This document shows positions 53,760 through 62,870 of a stretch of 64,000 nucleotides of DNA, piece after piece (positions within the stretch are counted from its first letter, which is position 1; every line of letters begins with the position of its first letter). The DNA comes from JARRPM01 sp963792815. GTDB taxonomy: Bacteria; Pseudomonadota; Gammaproteobacteria; Pseudomonadales; Halieaceae. A program made the position numbers and the translations under genes. Location of the stretch: contig CAWBXR010000001.1 in NCBI GenBank assembly GCA_963792815.1, positions 372,001-436,000 of the forward strand. The letters are read 5' to 3'. The notes under the pieces are model-generated. The model was not told the DNA's origin, made no database searches, and saw only the letters and a list, made by a program, of their open reading frames with translations.

Positions 53760-55366
53760 GTACCTCCTCTGACGTACGCATGCAGGTGCGGGACCTGAAA
53801 GTAGTGCTGGCGGAAACCGGTGAGCAGATACTCAAGGGTATCAGCCTGGAGCTGCGGGCCGGCCGGATATTCGCCCTGGTGGGCGAGTCCGGCAGCGGCA
53901 AGTCGGTGACCTCCCTCGCCGCGATGCGCCTGCTGCCGGAGGCTCTGCACATAACCTCTGGTGCGGTACTGGTCGGCGAACAGGACCTGTTTGAGCTGCC
54001 CGAGGCGAAGATGCAGAGCGTGCGCGGGCGCCGGGTAGCGATGATTTTCCAGAATGCCATGAGCGCCCTCAACCCGGTGCAGAGCGTGGGGCAACAGGTG
54101 GCGGAGACCCTGCGCCTGCATACGTCCCTGCGCGGCGATGCCCTGCGCAAGCGGGTAGTGCAATTGTTTACCGAAGTGGGGATTCCCGAACCCGACAGCC
54201 GCTTCAGTTTTTATCCGCACCAGCTGTCCGGAGGGCAGCAGCAGCGCATCATGATAGCGATGGCGCTGGCCTGCGAGCCCGACATCCTGATTGCCGACGA
54301 GCCCACCACAGCGCTGGATGTGACCATCCAGGAGCAGGTGCTAAAGCTCATCCGCGACCTGACCCAGTCGCGGCAACTGGCGGTACTGCTGATCACCCAC
54401 GACATGGGCGTGGTGCGCAACACCGCCGACGAGGTGGCGGTGATGTACCGCGGCGAGATTATCGAGCAGGCGAATGTCGATGACTTTTTTCACAACCCCA
54501 AACAGGAATACAGCCGTCGCCTGATAGACGCGCTGCCCGATCTCACCCGGTTCCAGAGCGTCGCGGTGGAGGAGCCCCTGCTGCGCCTCGACGACGTCAA
54601 GGTCTACTTCCCCATTCGCAAGGGCGTGCTGCAACGGGTGGTGGACTACACCCGGGCGGTGGACGGTGTTTCCCTGTCGATCGGCCGGGGCGAGACCTAT
54701 GCCCTGGTGGGAGAATCGGGCAGCGGCAAGTCGACCCTTGGGCGCGCCATTCTCAACCTGGAAGAGATCAGTGGTGGCGAGATTCACTTCAAGGGCGCCG
54801 CCATCGGCTCCCTGGCGCGGCGCGAGATGCTGCCCTATCGCAAACTGATCCAGGTGATTTTCCAGAATCCGTTCTCGTCCATGAATCCGCGGATGACTGT
54901 CGGTGAGATCATCGCTGAAGGCATGGTGAGCCTGGGTATGGGCCTGTCCATGCAGGAGCGGGAGGAGCGCATTGGCCTGTTGCTCGACCGGGTGCAGCTG
55001 CGTCGCGAATACAGCCAGCGCTATCCCCACGAATTTTCCGGGGGGCAGTTGCAGCGTATCGCGATTGCCCGCGCCCTGGCGGTTGAGCCCGAGCTCATCA
55101 TCTGCGACGAGCCAACCAGTGCGCTGGACGTGTCCATCCGGGCCGAGGTGCTGGGTCTGTTGCAGGAGCTGCAGCGTGAGTTCGGGGTGTCCTACCTGTT
55201 CATCACCCATGACCTGTCCATCGTGCCGAGCCTGGCCCACCACGTGGGTGTCATGCAGGCTGGCAAGCTGGTGGAGCAGGGCAGCGCCGAGCAAATTCTC
55301 ACCGCGCCCCAGCACCCCTACACCCGCGCCCTGCTGAATTCCGTCCCCAGGCTGGACCCAGCGTAG
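53756..55366 (+). CDS. ABC transporter double ATPase (OppD-OppF fusion, YejF-like)
   Basis: 536 residues with two ATPase domains in one chain. Domain 1: Walker A GESGSGKS (~43), signature LSGGQQQR, Walker B LIADEPTT. Domain 2: Walker A GESGSGKS (~321), signature FSGGQLQR, Walker B IICDEPTS. Each is followed by an oligopeptide/dipeptide C-terminal extension. The start overlaps the permease stop (ATGA). Together with the three preceding genes this forms a complete Yej-like peptide importer. Confidence 0.93.
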   Translation: MSTSSDVRMQVRDLKVVLAETGEQILKGISLELRAGRIFALVGESGSGKSVTSLAAMRLLPEALHITSGAVLVGEQDLFELPEAKMQSVRGRRVAMIFQNAMSALNPVQSVGQQVAETLRLHTSLRGDALRKRVVQLFTEVGIPEPDSRFSFYPHQLSGGQQQRIMIAMALACEPDILIADEPTTALDVTIQEQVLKLIRDLTQSRQLAVLLITHDMGVVRNTADEVAVMYRGEIIEQANVDDFFHNPKQEYSRRLIDALPDLTRFQSVAVEEPLLRLDDVKVYFPIRKGVLQRVVDYTRAVDGVSLSIGRGETYALVGESGSGKSTLGRAILNLEEISGGEIHFKGAAIGSLARREMLPYRKLIQVIFQNPFSSMNPRMTVGEIIAEGMVSLGMGLSMQEREERIGLLLDRVQLRREYSQRYPHEFSGGQLQRIAIARALAVEPELIICDEPTSALDVSIRAEVLGLLQELQREFGVSYLFITHDLSIVPSLAHHVGVMQAGKLVEQGSAEQILTAPQHPYTRALLNSVPRLDPA

Positions 55367-55378
55367 CAAGTCCGGTAG

Positions 55379-55404
55379 CTGTGTCCTATGCTTGTCGGAC
55401 ACAG
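55379..55404. repeat. 8-bp inverted repeat between the ABC operon and the TPP enzyme gene
   Basis: CTGTGTCC and GGACACAG are perfect 8-bp arms with a 10-base loop, starting 12 bases after the ABC operon stop. No T tract follows; an AT-rich stretch (TTAATAAATAAAC) does. It could be a factor-dependent terminator hairpin or a small operator in front of the TPP gene. Function is unproven. Confidence 0.45.
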
Positions 55405-55442
55405 AGACCTTAATAAATAAACAAAAAACCGGAGCACGAGCC

Positions 55443-57002
55443 ATGAACGGCGCTGAAAGCCTGCTTACCACCCTGGTCAATAACAATATCGATGTGTGCT
55501 TTACCAACCCCGGCACCTCGGAAATGCACTTCGTCGCCGCCCTGGACGAAGTCGATGGCATGCGCTGTGTGCTTTGCCTGTTCGAGGGCGTGCTCAGCGG
55601 GGCCGCAGACGGCTATGCGCGGATGGCTCGGAAACCCGCTTCCACCTTGCTGCACCTGGGGCCGGGCCTGGGCAATGCCCTGGCCAATATCCACAATGCG
55701 AAAAAGGGACACGTGCCCGTGGTCAATATTGTCGGCGACCACGCCACCTACCACCTGGAGTACGACGCGCCGCTGACCGCCGATATCGAGGGCATCGCGG
55801 CTCCGGTTTCGCACTGGGTATACACCTCGAAAGCGCCACAGGATATCGCCCGCGATGCCGCCGAGGCCGTGCGGCAGGCGGGAACCGGCCGGGTGGCTAC
55901 CCTGATGCTGCCGGCGGATGTGTCCTGGGGAGATAACCCCGGCGGAGCAGAGCCCGCCGTGGTGGTTGCACCGCCCGCCCAGGTGCCGACTGCCCGGGTT
56001 GAACAGGCTCTGGCGATGCTGAAGTCCGGCGACAGGTGCATGATCATGATCGGTGGCAGGGAAGTCGATGGCCAGCGCGGTCTCATGCTCAGCCGGATCG
56101 GCAAAGCCGCCGGGGTGCGGGTCTGCACCGAGGTATTTCCCGGCCGCATCGCCCGGGGTGCCGGTACGGCGGTCATTGACCGGCTGCCCTACCTCGCAGA
56201 ACTGGCTATCGATCATATCAAGGACATCGAACACCTGATCCTGGTGGGCGCGCCCGCTCCGGTGTCGTTTTTCGCCTACCCCAACGTGCCCAGTGCCATC
56301 GCCTCACCCAACTGTGAGCAATTTTTCCTGGCCGGCCCCGATGACGACATCGACCAGACGCTGGAAGATTTGCTTGAACAACTCGATGCCGTGGATGCAG
56401 CGCCCGATGTGCACCCACTGACCATACCCGACCTTGGAGTCGGCCCCCTGGATGTCAGCAAGGTGGCGCTGGCCGTAGCGCACTACCTGCCGGAAAACGC
56501 CATCGTGGTGGACGAGTCCATCACGTCGGGGTTTGCGCTGTTCCCGGCGACTGCGACGGCCCAGCCCCACGACTGGCTGAACCTTACCGGCGGCAGCATA
56601 GGCTGGGGGCTGCCTGCCTCGGTGGGCGCGGCGGTGGCCTGCCCCGAGCGCAAGGTGATCTGCCTGGAAGGCGATGGCAGCGCCATGTACACGATCCAGT
56701 CCCTGTGGACCATGGCCCGGGAGCACCTGGATGTAACGGTGGTGATTTTCAACAACACCAAGTACAGCGTGCTGGAGATGGAGTTCGCCCGCACTGGCGC
56801 CCGCGGCGGCAAGCCGGGCCCGAACGCCGCCAGTGTGCTGGATATCGGTCGCCCGGATATGGATTTTGTCGCTATCGCCACCGGCATGGGTGTGGAGGCG
56901 AGCCGTGCCACCACCGCCGAGGAGTTCAACGAGCAGTTTGCCGCGGCAATCGGGGCAAAGGGGCCGCGGCTGATCGACGCTATCGTTCCAACGCTGTTTT
57001 AG
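55443..57002 (+). CDS. Thiamine-pyrophosphate enzyme, acetolactate synthase large-subunit-like
   Basis: 519 residues. TPP domain signatures: FEGVLSGAADGYARM near the N-terminus (holding the TPP-activating Glu) and GDGSAMYTIQ...NNTKY in the C-terminal domain. The length and lack of a neighbouring small regulatory subunit suggest it is not the biosynthetic acetolactate synthase but a relative (decarboxylase, synthase or lyase). I use the ATG at 55443, which has GGAG 8 bases before it. Confidence 0.82.
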   Translation: MNGAESLLTTLVNNNIDVCFTNPGTSEMHFVAALDEVDGMRCVLCLFEGVLSGAADGYARMARKPASTLLHLGPGLGNALANIHNAKKGHVPVVNIVGDHATYHLEYDAPLTADIEGIAAPVSHWVYTSKAPQDIARDAAEAVRQAGTGRVATLMLPADVSWGDNPGGAEPAVVVAPPAQVPTARVEQALAMLKSGDRCMIMIGGREVDGQRGLMLSRIGKAAGVRVCTEVFPGRIARGAGTAVIDRLPYLAELAIDHIKDIEHLILVGAPAPVSFFAYPNVPSAIASPNCEQFFLAGPDDDIDQTLEDLLEQLDAVDAAPDVHPLTIPDLGVGPLDVSKVALAVAHYLPENAIVVDESITSGFALFPATATAQPHDWLNLTGGSIGWGLPASVGAAVACPERKVICLEGDGSAMYTIQSLWTMAREHLDVTVVIFNNTKYSVLEMEFARTGARGGKPGPNAASVLDIGRPDMDFVAIATGMGVEASRATTAEEFNEQFAAAIGAKGPRLIDAIVPTLF

Positions 57003-57017
57003 TTCACCGCCTTGTAA

Positions 57018-57179
57018 GCACGGCAGGCAGCATCCAGCGCTTTCAATCCAGGGCACGGCGGCGACACCACTGTGAATCTCGATGCCTGGGACTTTGGTCT
57101 GGGGGCGGAGCGCCGACTCGGCCACAACATATGGTTTTCAGTGGAGGCCGGTGTGGGCGGTTTTCGTGGCCTACGCTGA
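57018..57179 (+). pseudogene. Remnant of an outer-membrane beta-barrel gene (3' fragment)
   Basis: In frame 57018-57176 the sequence reads 53 codons ending in a stop at 57177. The peptide NLDAWDFGLGAERRLGHNIW and the following WFSVEAGVGGFRGLR have the alternating pattern of outer-membrane barrel strands (aromatic/glycine-rich, ending in an Arg). No start codon at the proper place and an in-frame stop at 57015 show that only the end of a gene is left. It lies between the TPP enzyme gene and the convergent dusC. Confidence 0.4.
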
Positions 57180-57201
57180 GCGGCAATATTGACCTGAACG
57201 T

Positions 57202-58206
57202 TCAGGCGGCGCCTCTGGAATCGTCCTCAAGTTCGGCCATCGCTGCAATTGCGCCGTCTCGTGACTCCGCCAGCAGCACCGTGTGCAGTTGCGCGGGATC
57301 ACGCAACCGCTTGACCCGCTCGAACAGCAGCGCCGCCTGGGGAAAATACGCGCGCAGGTAGGCCAGCCACTGCTTGACGGTGTTGGGGGCGTACTTTGCG
57401 TCGTAGTGCGCGAGGTTCAACTCGAAAAAGTGCAACAGCAGCGGTGGAATCTCCGGCCAGTGCAGGGAAGTGCGGGCCACTCCCGCCGCCGCCGCGACCA
57501 CCAGCCGTGGCAGGTCCGGCCGGCACAGGGCGCCGCGCCCCAGCATCAGGTCGTCACAGCCGGTGACCTCGCGGCAGCGCAGGGCGTCCGCCGGGCTCCA
57601 GATCTCACCGTTGGCGATGATATTCAGTGAGGCCACTTCCCTGGCCCGGGCAATCTCTTCCCAGTAGGCGGGCGGGCGGTAGCCGTGGCGTTTGGTGCGG
57701 GCGTGCACGGTGAGTTCATTGACCCCCGCGGCCTCCACTGCGCGCACGATGTCCAGGAACAGGCTCTGGTCCTCGTAGCCCAGCCGGGTTTTCAGCGTGA
57801 CTGGTACCTGTGCAGGCACCGCCGCGCGCACGGCACTGGCGATCGCGTGAACGCGGTTCGGTTCGCGCAGGATGATCGAGCCGCCGTCCGAGCGGTTGAC
57901 GGTTTTGGCCGGGCAGCCGAAGTTCAGGTCGATGCCGGCGGCGCCCAACTCGGCGGCGCGCGCTGCATTCTCCGCCACCACTGCGGGCTGGCCCCCCAGC
58001 AACTGGAGGTAAACGGGCACCCCTGCGGCGGTCCTGCCGCCGTTGGCGAGTTCCGGGCAGAGGCGATAAAACACCTTGGGCGGCAACAGGCGCTCTGTGA
58101 CCCGCACGAACTCCGTGACGCAGCGGTCGATGCCGCCCAGGGAGGTCAGCATGTCGCGCATGGTATGGTCGATCACGCCCTCCATCGGGGCGAGCATCAG
58201 CCGCAT
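57202..58206 (-). CDS. dusC: tRNA-dihydrouridine(16) synthase DusC
   Basis: 334 residues. It reduces uridine 16 of tRNA using FMN and NADPH. The N-terminal APMEGVIDHTMR, the FMN site and the catalytic Cys in NFGCPAKTVNRSDGG are characteristic of the DusC subgroup. It starts at an ATG at 58206. The next gene upstream (binding protein) ends 30 bp away on the same strand. Confidence 0.93.
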   Translation of the reverse strand: MRLMLAPMEGVIDHTMRDMLTSLGGIDRCVTEFVRVTERLLPPKVFYRLCPELANGGRTAAGVPVYLQLLGGQPAVVAENAARAAELGAAGIDLNFGCPAKTVNRSDGGSIILREPNRVHAIASAVRAAVPAQVPVTLKTRLGYEDQSLFLDIVRAVEAAGVNELTVHARTKRHGYRPPAYWEEIARAREVASLNIIANGEIWSPADALRCREVTGCDDLMLGRGALCRPDLPRLVVAAAAGVARTSLHWPEIPPLLLHFFELNLAHYDAKYAPNTVKQWLAYLRAYFPQAALLFERVKRLRDPAQLHTVLLAESRDGAIAAMAELEDDSRGAA

Positions 58207-58236
58207 GGACGATCCTCTAACAGGGTCATTCGAGCG

Positions 58237-58992
58237 TCAGTCGAACTTGCCGAGGCGCTCGTCCCATTTATGGATGATCGCCTCCAGGGAGCCGTCCTTG
58301 CGGGTTTCCGCCAGGGCGCGGTTGAACTGCTCTATCAGTTTTTCGTAACCGGGCAGGTCGCGGCTGGCTGCCAGGTGCCGCTGGACATCCGGCAGGGGCA
58401 TGTCGACCACGGCAAAGTCGGTGATCCGGTCTTCCATGTATTCATTCAACTGCATGATGATGGAGCGGCGATCACCGATGACCACGTCAACCGAACCATT
58501 TTGCAGCTTGAGCAAATTCTGGATCAGGTGATTTTCTTCCACCAGCGTCAGGTTGGGAATTGCCGCGAAATCGATGCCGTAGGCGTAGTCCACCCGGACC
58601 CCGAGTCGCGCCCCCGCCAGGTCCTGCAGCTTGCCGTAGTTGCGCGGGTTGCTGCGCAGTTTGAGGATCATCAGTTTGCTGCTGAGGTAGGGCTCGCTGA
58701 ACTGCAGGTCCTTGCTGCGGTCTTCCGAGTACCAGGCCGCGGCCAGGCCGTCGTAGACACCGATGCGCGCGCCCTCGACAGCGCGAGACCAGTTCTCGAT
58801 GGTGATCTCGGGTGTGTAGTCCGTGCGCGCGAAAATGTGGTTTACCAGCTCTATCGCAAGGCCGCGCTCGGGCAGTTTCTGGTCGGCGTAGGGCGGCGAT
58901 GTATTGGCCATCAGGCGCACCGTCTGCTCGGCGCTGGCCGCGCCTCCGTACAGCCCTGTCGCGATAATCAATAGCCAGGCAAATCTCATCAT
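58237..58992 (-). CDS. Periplasmic solute-binding protein (amino-acid type, SBP_bac_3-like)
   Basis: 251 residues. A signal peptide (MMRFAWLLIIATGLYGGAASA) leads to a small bilobed binding fold (VRLMANTSPPYADQKLPERGLAIELV..., VDVVIGDRRSI). There are no permease or ATPase genes next to it, so it may act as a sensor/receptor or with distant partners. I start at the ATG at 58992, with AAGAGG 7 bases upstream. Confidence 0.85.
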   Translation of the reverse strand: MMRFAWLLIIATGLYGGAASAEQTVRLMANTSPPYADQKLPERGLAIELVNHIFARTDYTPEITIENWSRAVEGARIGVYDGLAAAWYSEDRSKDLQFSEPYLSSKLMILKLRSNPRNYGKLQDLAGARLGVRVDYAYGIDFAAIPNLTLVEENHLIQNLLKLQNGSVDVVIGDRRSIIMQLNEYMEDRITDFAVVDMPLPDVQRHLAASRDLPGYEKLIEQFNRALAETRKDGSLEAIIHKWDERLGKFD

Positions 58993-59260
58993 CTGCACAC
59001 CTCTTGTCGATAATAATGGGGGGGAAATACCAGGAAGCAGCAGGATAAACTGCATGTTGGCGAATATCTACGCATTTGTGGGAGCGGCGGCAGCGCCATA
59101 GCCGTGCCACCGCCGTCTCCGGTGCAGATTCCAACCATACCTCAGCTGGCTCCTCTTTTACCTGTACCCTGGCCATCGGCATGGCGCCCTTCACTTTACT
59201 GATTTAAAATAAGTGACTCAGTGCTCGCGCAATGTGCGGGCCGTGCCAGCGGGTGAAGAT

Positions 59261-59518
59261 ATGCAGGGCGATATTGTTGCGCAGGGAATGGAGCTGATGC
59301 TTTATGGCATGGGCACGGTAGTGTTGTTCCTGGCCCTGTTGGTGCTGGCCACAACCGCCATGTCCGGGCTGATCAGCCGCTATTTTCCCCAGCCGGAACC
59401 CCCGCCCGTCACCGCTCGGGAGCGCGGCGCTGGCAAGGCTGTCGCCCCCCAGCTGGACCCGGGCGTCGTGGCCGTGATCAGCGCGGCGATTCACCAGCAT
59501 CGCAAGACAGAAGACTAG
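59261..59518 (+). CDS. oadG: Oxaloacetate decarboxylase gamma subunit (small membrane subunit)
   Basis: 85 residues from the ATG at 59261; an ATG at 59288 is another possibility. One membrane helix (about 12-40, MLYGMGTVVLFLALLVLATTAMSG) is followed by a soluble tail with a proline-rich linker, as in OadG. It assembles OadA with OadB. It precedes oadA with a 45-bp gap. Confidence 0.82.
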   Translation: MQGDIVAQGMELMLYGMGTVVLFLALLVLATTAMSGLISRYFPQPEPPPVTARERGAGKAVAPQLDPGVVAVISAAIHQHRKTED

Positions 59519-59535
59519 ACCGCCCGCAAGGCGGT
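59519..59535 (+). repeat. Small GC hairpin between oadG and oadA
   Basis: ACCGCC and GGCGGT form a 6-bp stem with a 5-base loop CGCAA immediately after the oadG stop. No T tract follows. It may stabilise the oadG transcript or separate its expression from oadA. Confidence 0.5.
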
Positions 59536-59563
59536 TCCCCCAGGCAATAGAGGCTTGACAGCA

Positions 59564-61369
59564 ATGGACCAGAATAACCGCCCGCTGGGTATTACCGACG
59601 TGGTGTTGCGTGACGCTCACCAGTCCCTGCTGGCCACACGGATGCGCCTGGACGACATGCTGCCCATTGCCGCGCGCCTGGATGAAGTCGGCTTCTGGTC
59701 CCTGGAAACCTGGGGCGGGGCCACCTTCGATGCCTGCATCCGTTACCTTGGCGAGGACCCCTGGGAGCGGATTCGGGAGCTTAAAAAAGCCATGCCCAAC
59801 ACGCCCCAGCAGATGTTGTTCCGGGGCCAGAATATCCTGGGCTATCGTCACTACGCCGACGACGTGGTGGTGAAATTTGTCGAGCGCGCTGCCCATAACG
59901 GCGTCGACGTGTTCCGTGTGTTCGACGCCATGAACGATATGCGCAACCTGGAAGTCGCGTTAAAGGCGGTGAAGGAAGTGGGCAAACACGCCCAGGGTAC
60001 TATTTCCTATACGCTCAGCCCGGTCCATACGGTAGAGACCTGGGTGGAGATGGGTAAGCGTATCGAGGACACGGGGGCCGATTCCATCGCCATCAAGGAT
60101 ATGGCGGGGCTGCTGCACCCCTATGTAGGCTATGAACTGGTAACCCGGCTCAAGGCGGCCTGCGCCATACCGATTCATATGCAGTGCCATGCGACCACCG
60201 GGCTATCCACGGCCACTATTCTCAAGTGCGTGGAGGCCGGTATCGACAACGTGGACACTTCCATCTCCTCCATGTCCATGACTTATGGCCACTCGCCTAC
60301 CGAGTCGGTGGTGGCAATGCTTGCGGATACCGGGCGACAGACCGGGCTGGATATCGTCAAGCTGGCTGAAATAGCCGCGTATTTCCGCGAGGTGCGCAAA
60401 AAGTACGCGGCCTTCGAGGGCTCCCTGCGGGGGGTGGATGCCCGTATCCTGGTGGCCCAGGTGCCGGGCGGCATGCTGACCAACATGGAAAGCCAGCTCA
60501 AGGAGCAGGGTGCGGCGGACAAGATGGACGAGGTGCTGGCGGAAATTCCGCGGGTACGGGAGGACCTGGGGTTTATCCCGTTGGTGACACCCACGTCGCA
60601 AATCGTCGGTACCCAGGCGGTGATCAATGTGCTCACAGGCGAGCGCTACAAGTCGATTTCCAGGGAGACAGCCGGCGTACTCAAGGGTGAGTACGGCGCC
60701 ACTCCGGCGCCGGTCAACGCCGAATTACAGCTGCGGGTGCTGGAGGGGAAGCCCGCCATCACCTGTCGCCCGGCGGATCTGCTGGAACCCGAAATGGACA
60801 AGCTCACTGACGAGTTGCGCGAGTTGGCCCGCGAGAAATCCATTGCACTGACACCGGGCGAGGGCGAGATCGACGATGTGCTCACCTATGCCCTGTTCCC
60901 CCAGATCGGGCTGAAGTTCCTGGAACACCGGGGCGATCCGTCGGCGTTCGAACCCGCCCCCGGGCCGGTCGGGGCCGCGCCGTCCGCGGCACCGGCGGCG
61001 GCAGTCGCACCCGCGGCCGGTTCATCCGGCGTTTATACAGTCAAAGTGAACGGCCAGAGCTACGTGGTAGAGGTTGCTGACGGTGGCGATATCTCCGGCA
61101 TAAGCCCGGCGGCAGCTGCCCCGGCAGCGGCGGCACCAGTCGCGGCGCCTTCCGCCGCGCACCCGCTGTCGGCGCCGCTGGCTGGCAATATTTTCCACGT
61201 CAACGTGATCGCCGGCGACGAGGTCGAGGCGGGCGACGTGATCGTCGTGCTCGAAGCCATGAAAATGGAAACGGAGGTTCGGGCCCAGCGCTCCGGCACC
61301 GTCGCCGAAGTGATGGTAAAAGTGGGCGACAAGGTCGCGGTCGGCGATCCGCTGATCAGCGTGGTTTAA
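59564..61369 (+). CDS. oadA: Oxaloacetate decarboxylase alpha subunit (carboxyltransferase-biotin)
   Basis: 601 residues. The N-terminal carboxyltransferase domain moves CO2 from oxaloacetate to biotin; the C-terminal biotinyl domain has EAMKMETEV, after an Ala/Pro linker. D17 (RDAHQ) and the carbamylated K178 (AIKDMAG) are in place. The motif that usually reads HCH at 207-209 is QCH here (cag-tgc-cat): one metal-ligand His is replaced by Gln, while H209 remains. AGAGG lies 10 bases before the chosen ATG. Confidence 0.92.
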   Translation: MDQNNRPLGITDVVLRDAHQSLLATRMRLDDMLPIAARLDEVGFWSLETWGGATFDACIRYLGEDPWERIRELKKAMPNTPQQMLFRGQNILGYRHYADDVVVKFVERAAHNGVDVFRVFDAMNDMRNLEVALKAVKEVGKHAQGTISYTLSPVHTVETWVEMGKRIEDTGADSIAIKDMAGLLHPYVGYELVTRLKAACAIPIHMQCHATTGLSTATILKCVEAGIDNVDTSISSMSMTYGHSPTESVVAMLADTGRQTGLDIVKLAEIAAYFREVRKKYAAFEGSLRGVDARILVAQVPGGMLTNMESQLKEQGAADKMDEVLAEIPRVREDLGFIPLVTPTSQIVGTQAVINVLTGERYKSISRETAGVLKGEYGATPAPVNAELQLRVLEGKPAITCRPADLLEPEMDKLTDELRELAREKSIALTPGEGEIDDVLTYALFPQIGLKFLEHRGDPSAFEPAPGPVGAAPSAAPAAAVAPAAGSSGVYTVKVNGQSYVVEVADGGDISGISPAAAAPAAAAPVAAPSAAHPLSAPLAGNIFHVNVIAGDEVEAGDVIVVLEAMKMETEVRAQRSGTVAEVMVKVGDKVAVGDPLISVV

Positions 61370-61374
61370 GCCGC

Positions 61375-62682
61375 GTGGATAACTTGCTGCTGCTGTGGTA
61401 CTCCTCCGGCATCGCCCAGATCCACACCGGGCAGGCCTTTATGATAGTGATAGGCCTGCTGCTGTTGTTCCTGGCGATTCGCAAGCGGTTCGAGCCGCTG
61501 CTGCTGGTCCCCATCGGCTTTGGCGGCATCCTGGCCAATATCCCGGGGGCGGGGCTGGCCCTGTCCGCTGTGGAGAATGCCGTGAACGCCGGCGACCCGG
61601 CGATGCTCGCAGAGTTTGCCGGTGTGCTGGGACTGTCTGTCACCGCCAGTGCCGCGGAATTGCTCGCGGCCTACCACGGTGCCGGCGCACCCCTGCAACT
61701 GGCACTGACACAGCTGGCCGAGCACGCCACCTATAGCAATGGCATGCTATATAACTTCTACACAGTCGCCATAGCCAGCGGCGTGGCGCCGCTGGTTATT
61801 TTTATGGGCGTCGGTGCGATGACCGACTTCGGGCCGCTGCTGGGCAATCCCAAGACCCTGTTCCTGGGGGCTGCCGCCCAGTTCGGCATCTTCGCCACGG
61901 TGCTCGGTGCGGTGGGGCTGAGCAGTATCGGCCTGATGGATTTCAGTCTCAGCGATGCGGCGGCCATCGGTATCATCGGCGGCGCCGACGGCCCTACTGC
62001 CATTTATGTTGCCAGCGTGCTGGCGCCGGACCTGCTGGGGGCCATAGCGGTTGCCGCCTATTCCTACATGGCGCTGGTGCCGCTGATCCAGCCCCCCATC
62101 ATGCGCGCCCTCACCACCGAGGCGGAGCGCCGAATCGTCATGGTGCAGCTGCGGCAGGTATCCCGCCGCGAGAAAATCGTATTCCCGCTGGTGCTGTTGA
62201 TCCTGGTAGCCCTGCTGCTGCCAGCCGCCGCGCCCCTGCTGGGTATGTTCTGCTTCGGCAACCTGATGAAAGAGTGCGGGGTGGTGGAGCGCCTGAGTTT
62301 TACCGCGCAGAATGCGCTGATCAATATCACCACCATCTTCCTGGGCCTGTCGGTGGGCTCCAAGCTGGTGGCGGACAAGTTCCTCGACATCAATACCCTG
62401 GGCATTCTCGGCCTTGGCATTGTAGCGTTTGCCATCGGCACTGCCTCGGGAGTGCTCATCGCCAAACTGATGAACAAAATGGGGGGCACGCCGCTCAACC
62501 CCCTGATCGGCTCGGCCGGGGTCTCGGCAGTGCCAATGGCGGCGCGGGTGAGCAACAAGCTGGGGCTGGAAGCTGACCCCCATAACTTCCTGCTGATGCA
62601 CGCCATGGGCCCCAATGTGGCCGGGGTGATCGGCTCGGCTGTGGCGGCGGGCGTGATGATCAGCCTGGTGGCTGGCCGCTGA
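61375..62682 (+). CDS. oadB: Oxaloacetate decarboxylase beta subunit (Na+ pump)
   Basis: 435 residues from a GTG 5 bases after oadA. A multi-helix membrane protein that decarboxylates carboxybiotin and exports Na+. The key Asp is D205 in GGADGPTAIY (D203 in Klebsiella). N375, G379, S384 and R391 (NPLIGSAGVSAVPMAAR) match the second ion-path region with the same +2 offset. The full ion path is thus conserved. Confidence 0.95.
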   Translation: MDNLLLLWYSSGIAQIHTGQAFMIVIGLLLLFLAIRKRFEPLLLVPIGFGGILANIPGAGLALSAVENAVNAGDPAMLAEFAGVLGLSVTASAAELLAAYHGAGAPLQLALTQLAEHATYSNGMLYNFYTVAIASGVAPLVIFMGVGAMTDFGPLLGNPKTLFLGAAAQFGIFATVLGAVGLSSIGLMDFSLSDAAAIGIIGGADGPTAIYVASVLAPDLLGAIAVAAYSYMALVPLIQPPIMRALTTEAERRIVMVQLRQVSRREKIVFPLVLLILVALLLPAAAPLLGMFCFGNLMKECGVVERLSFTAQNALINITTIFLGLSVGSKLVADKFLDINTLGILGLGIVAFAIGTASGVLIAKLMNKMGGTPLNPLIGSAGVSAVPMAARVSNKLGLEADPHNFLLMHAMGPNVAGVIGSAVAAGVMISLVAGR

Positions 62683-62693
62683 CCGTTTTTCGC

Positions 62694-62725
62694 CCGCAGT
62701 ATTCCAATATCATTGCGGTATTTTT
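62694..62725 (+). terminator. Possible intrinsic terminator after oadB
   Basis: CCGCA (62694-62698) and TGCGG (62714-62718) form a 5-bp stem, the internal TATT/AATA part can extend it weakly, and five T at 62721-62725 follow. It is 12 bases after the oadB stop and in the right orientation. The stem is short, so confidence is moderate. Confidence 0.45.
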
Positions 62726-62840
62726 ACCCTCGAGCGGAGCTTGAGTCGGATCCTGACGGGGTTAAGCTGGCGTCGCAGTGGTTCCTTGGGAATGCTGTCG
62801 ACGTGAAACCAGCGGGCCTTTGTTGGCGCCGCCTTAACCG

Positions 62841-62860
62841 GGCCAGACCAGGCCAGACCA
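62841..62860 (+). repeat. Tandem decamer before a ribosome binding site
   Basis: GGCCAGACCA occurs twice in direct succession, followed immediately by the GGAGAG ribosome binding site and the ATG at 62871. It may be simple slippage or a binding site for a regulator. Confidence 0.4.
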
Positions 62861-62870
62861 GGAGAGTGAA

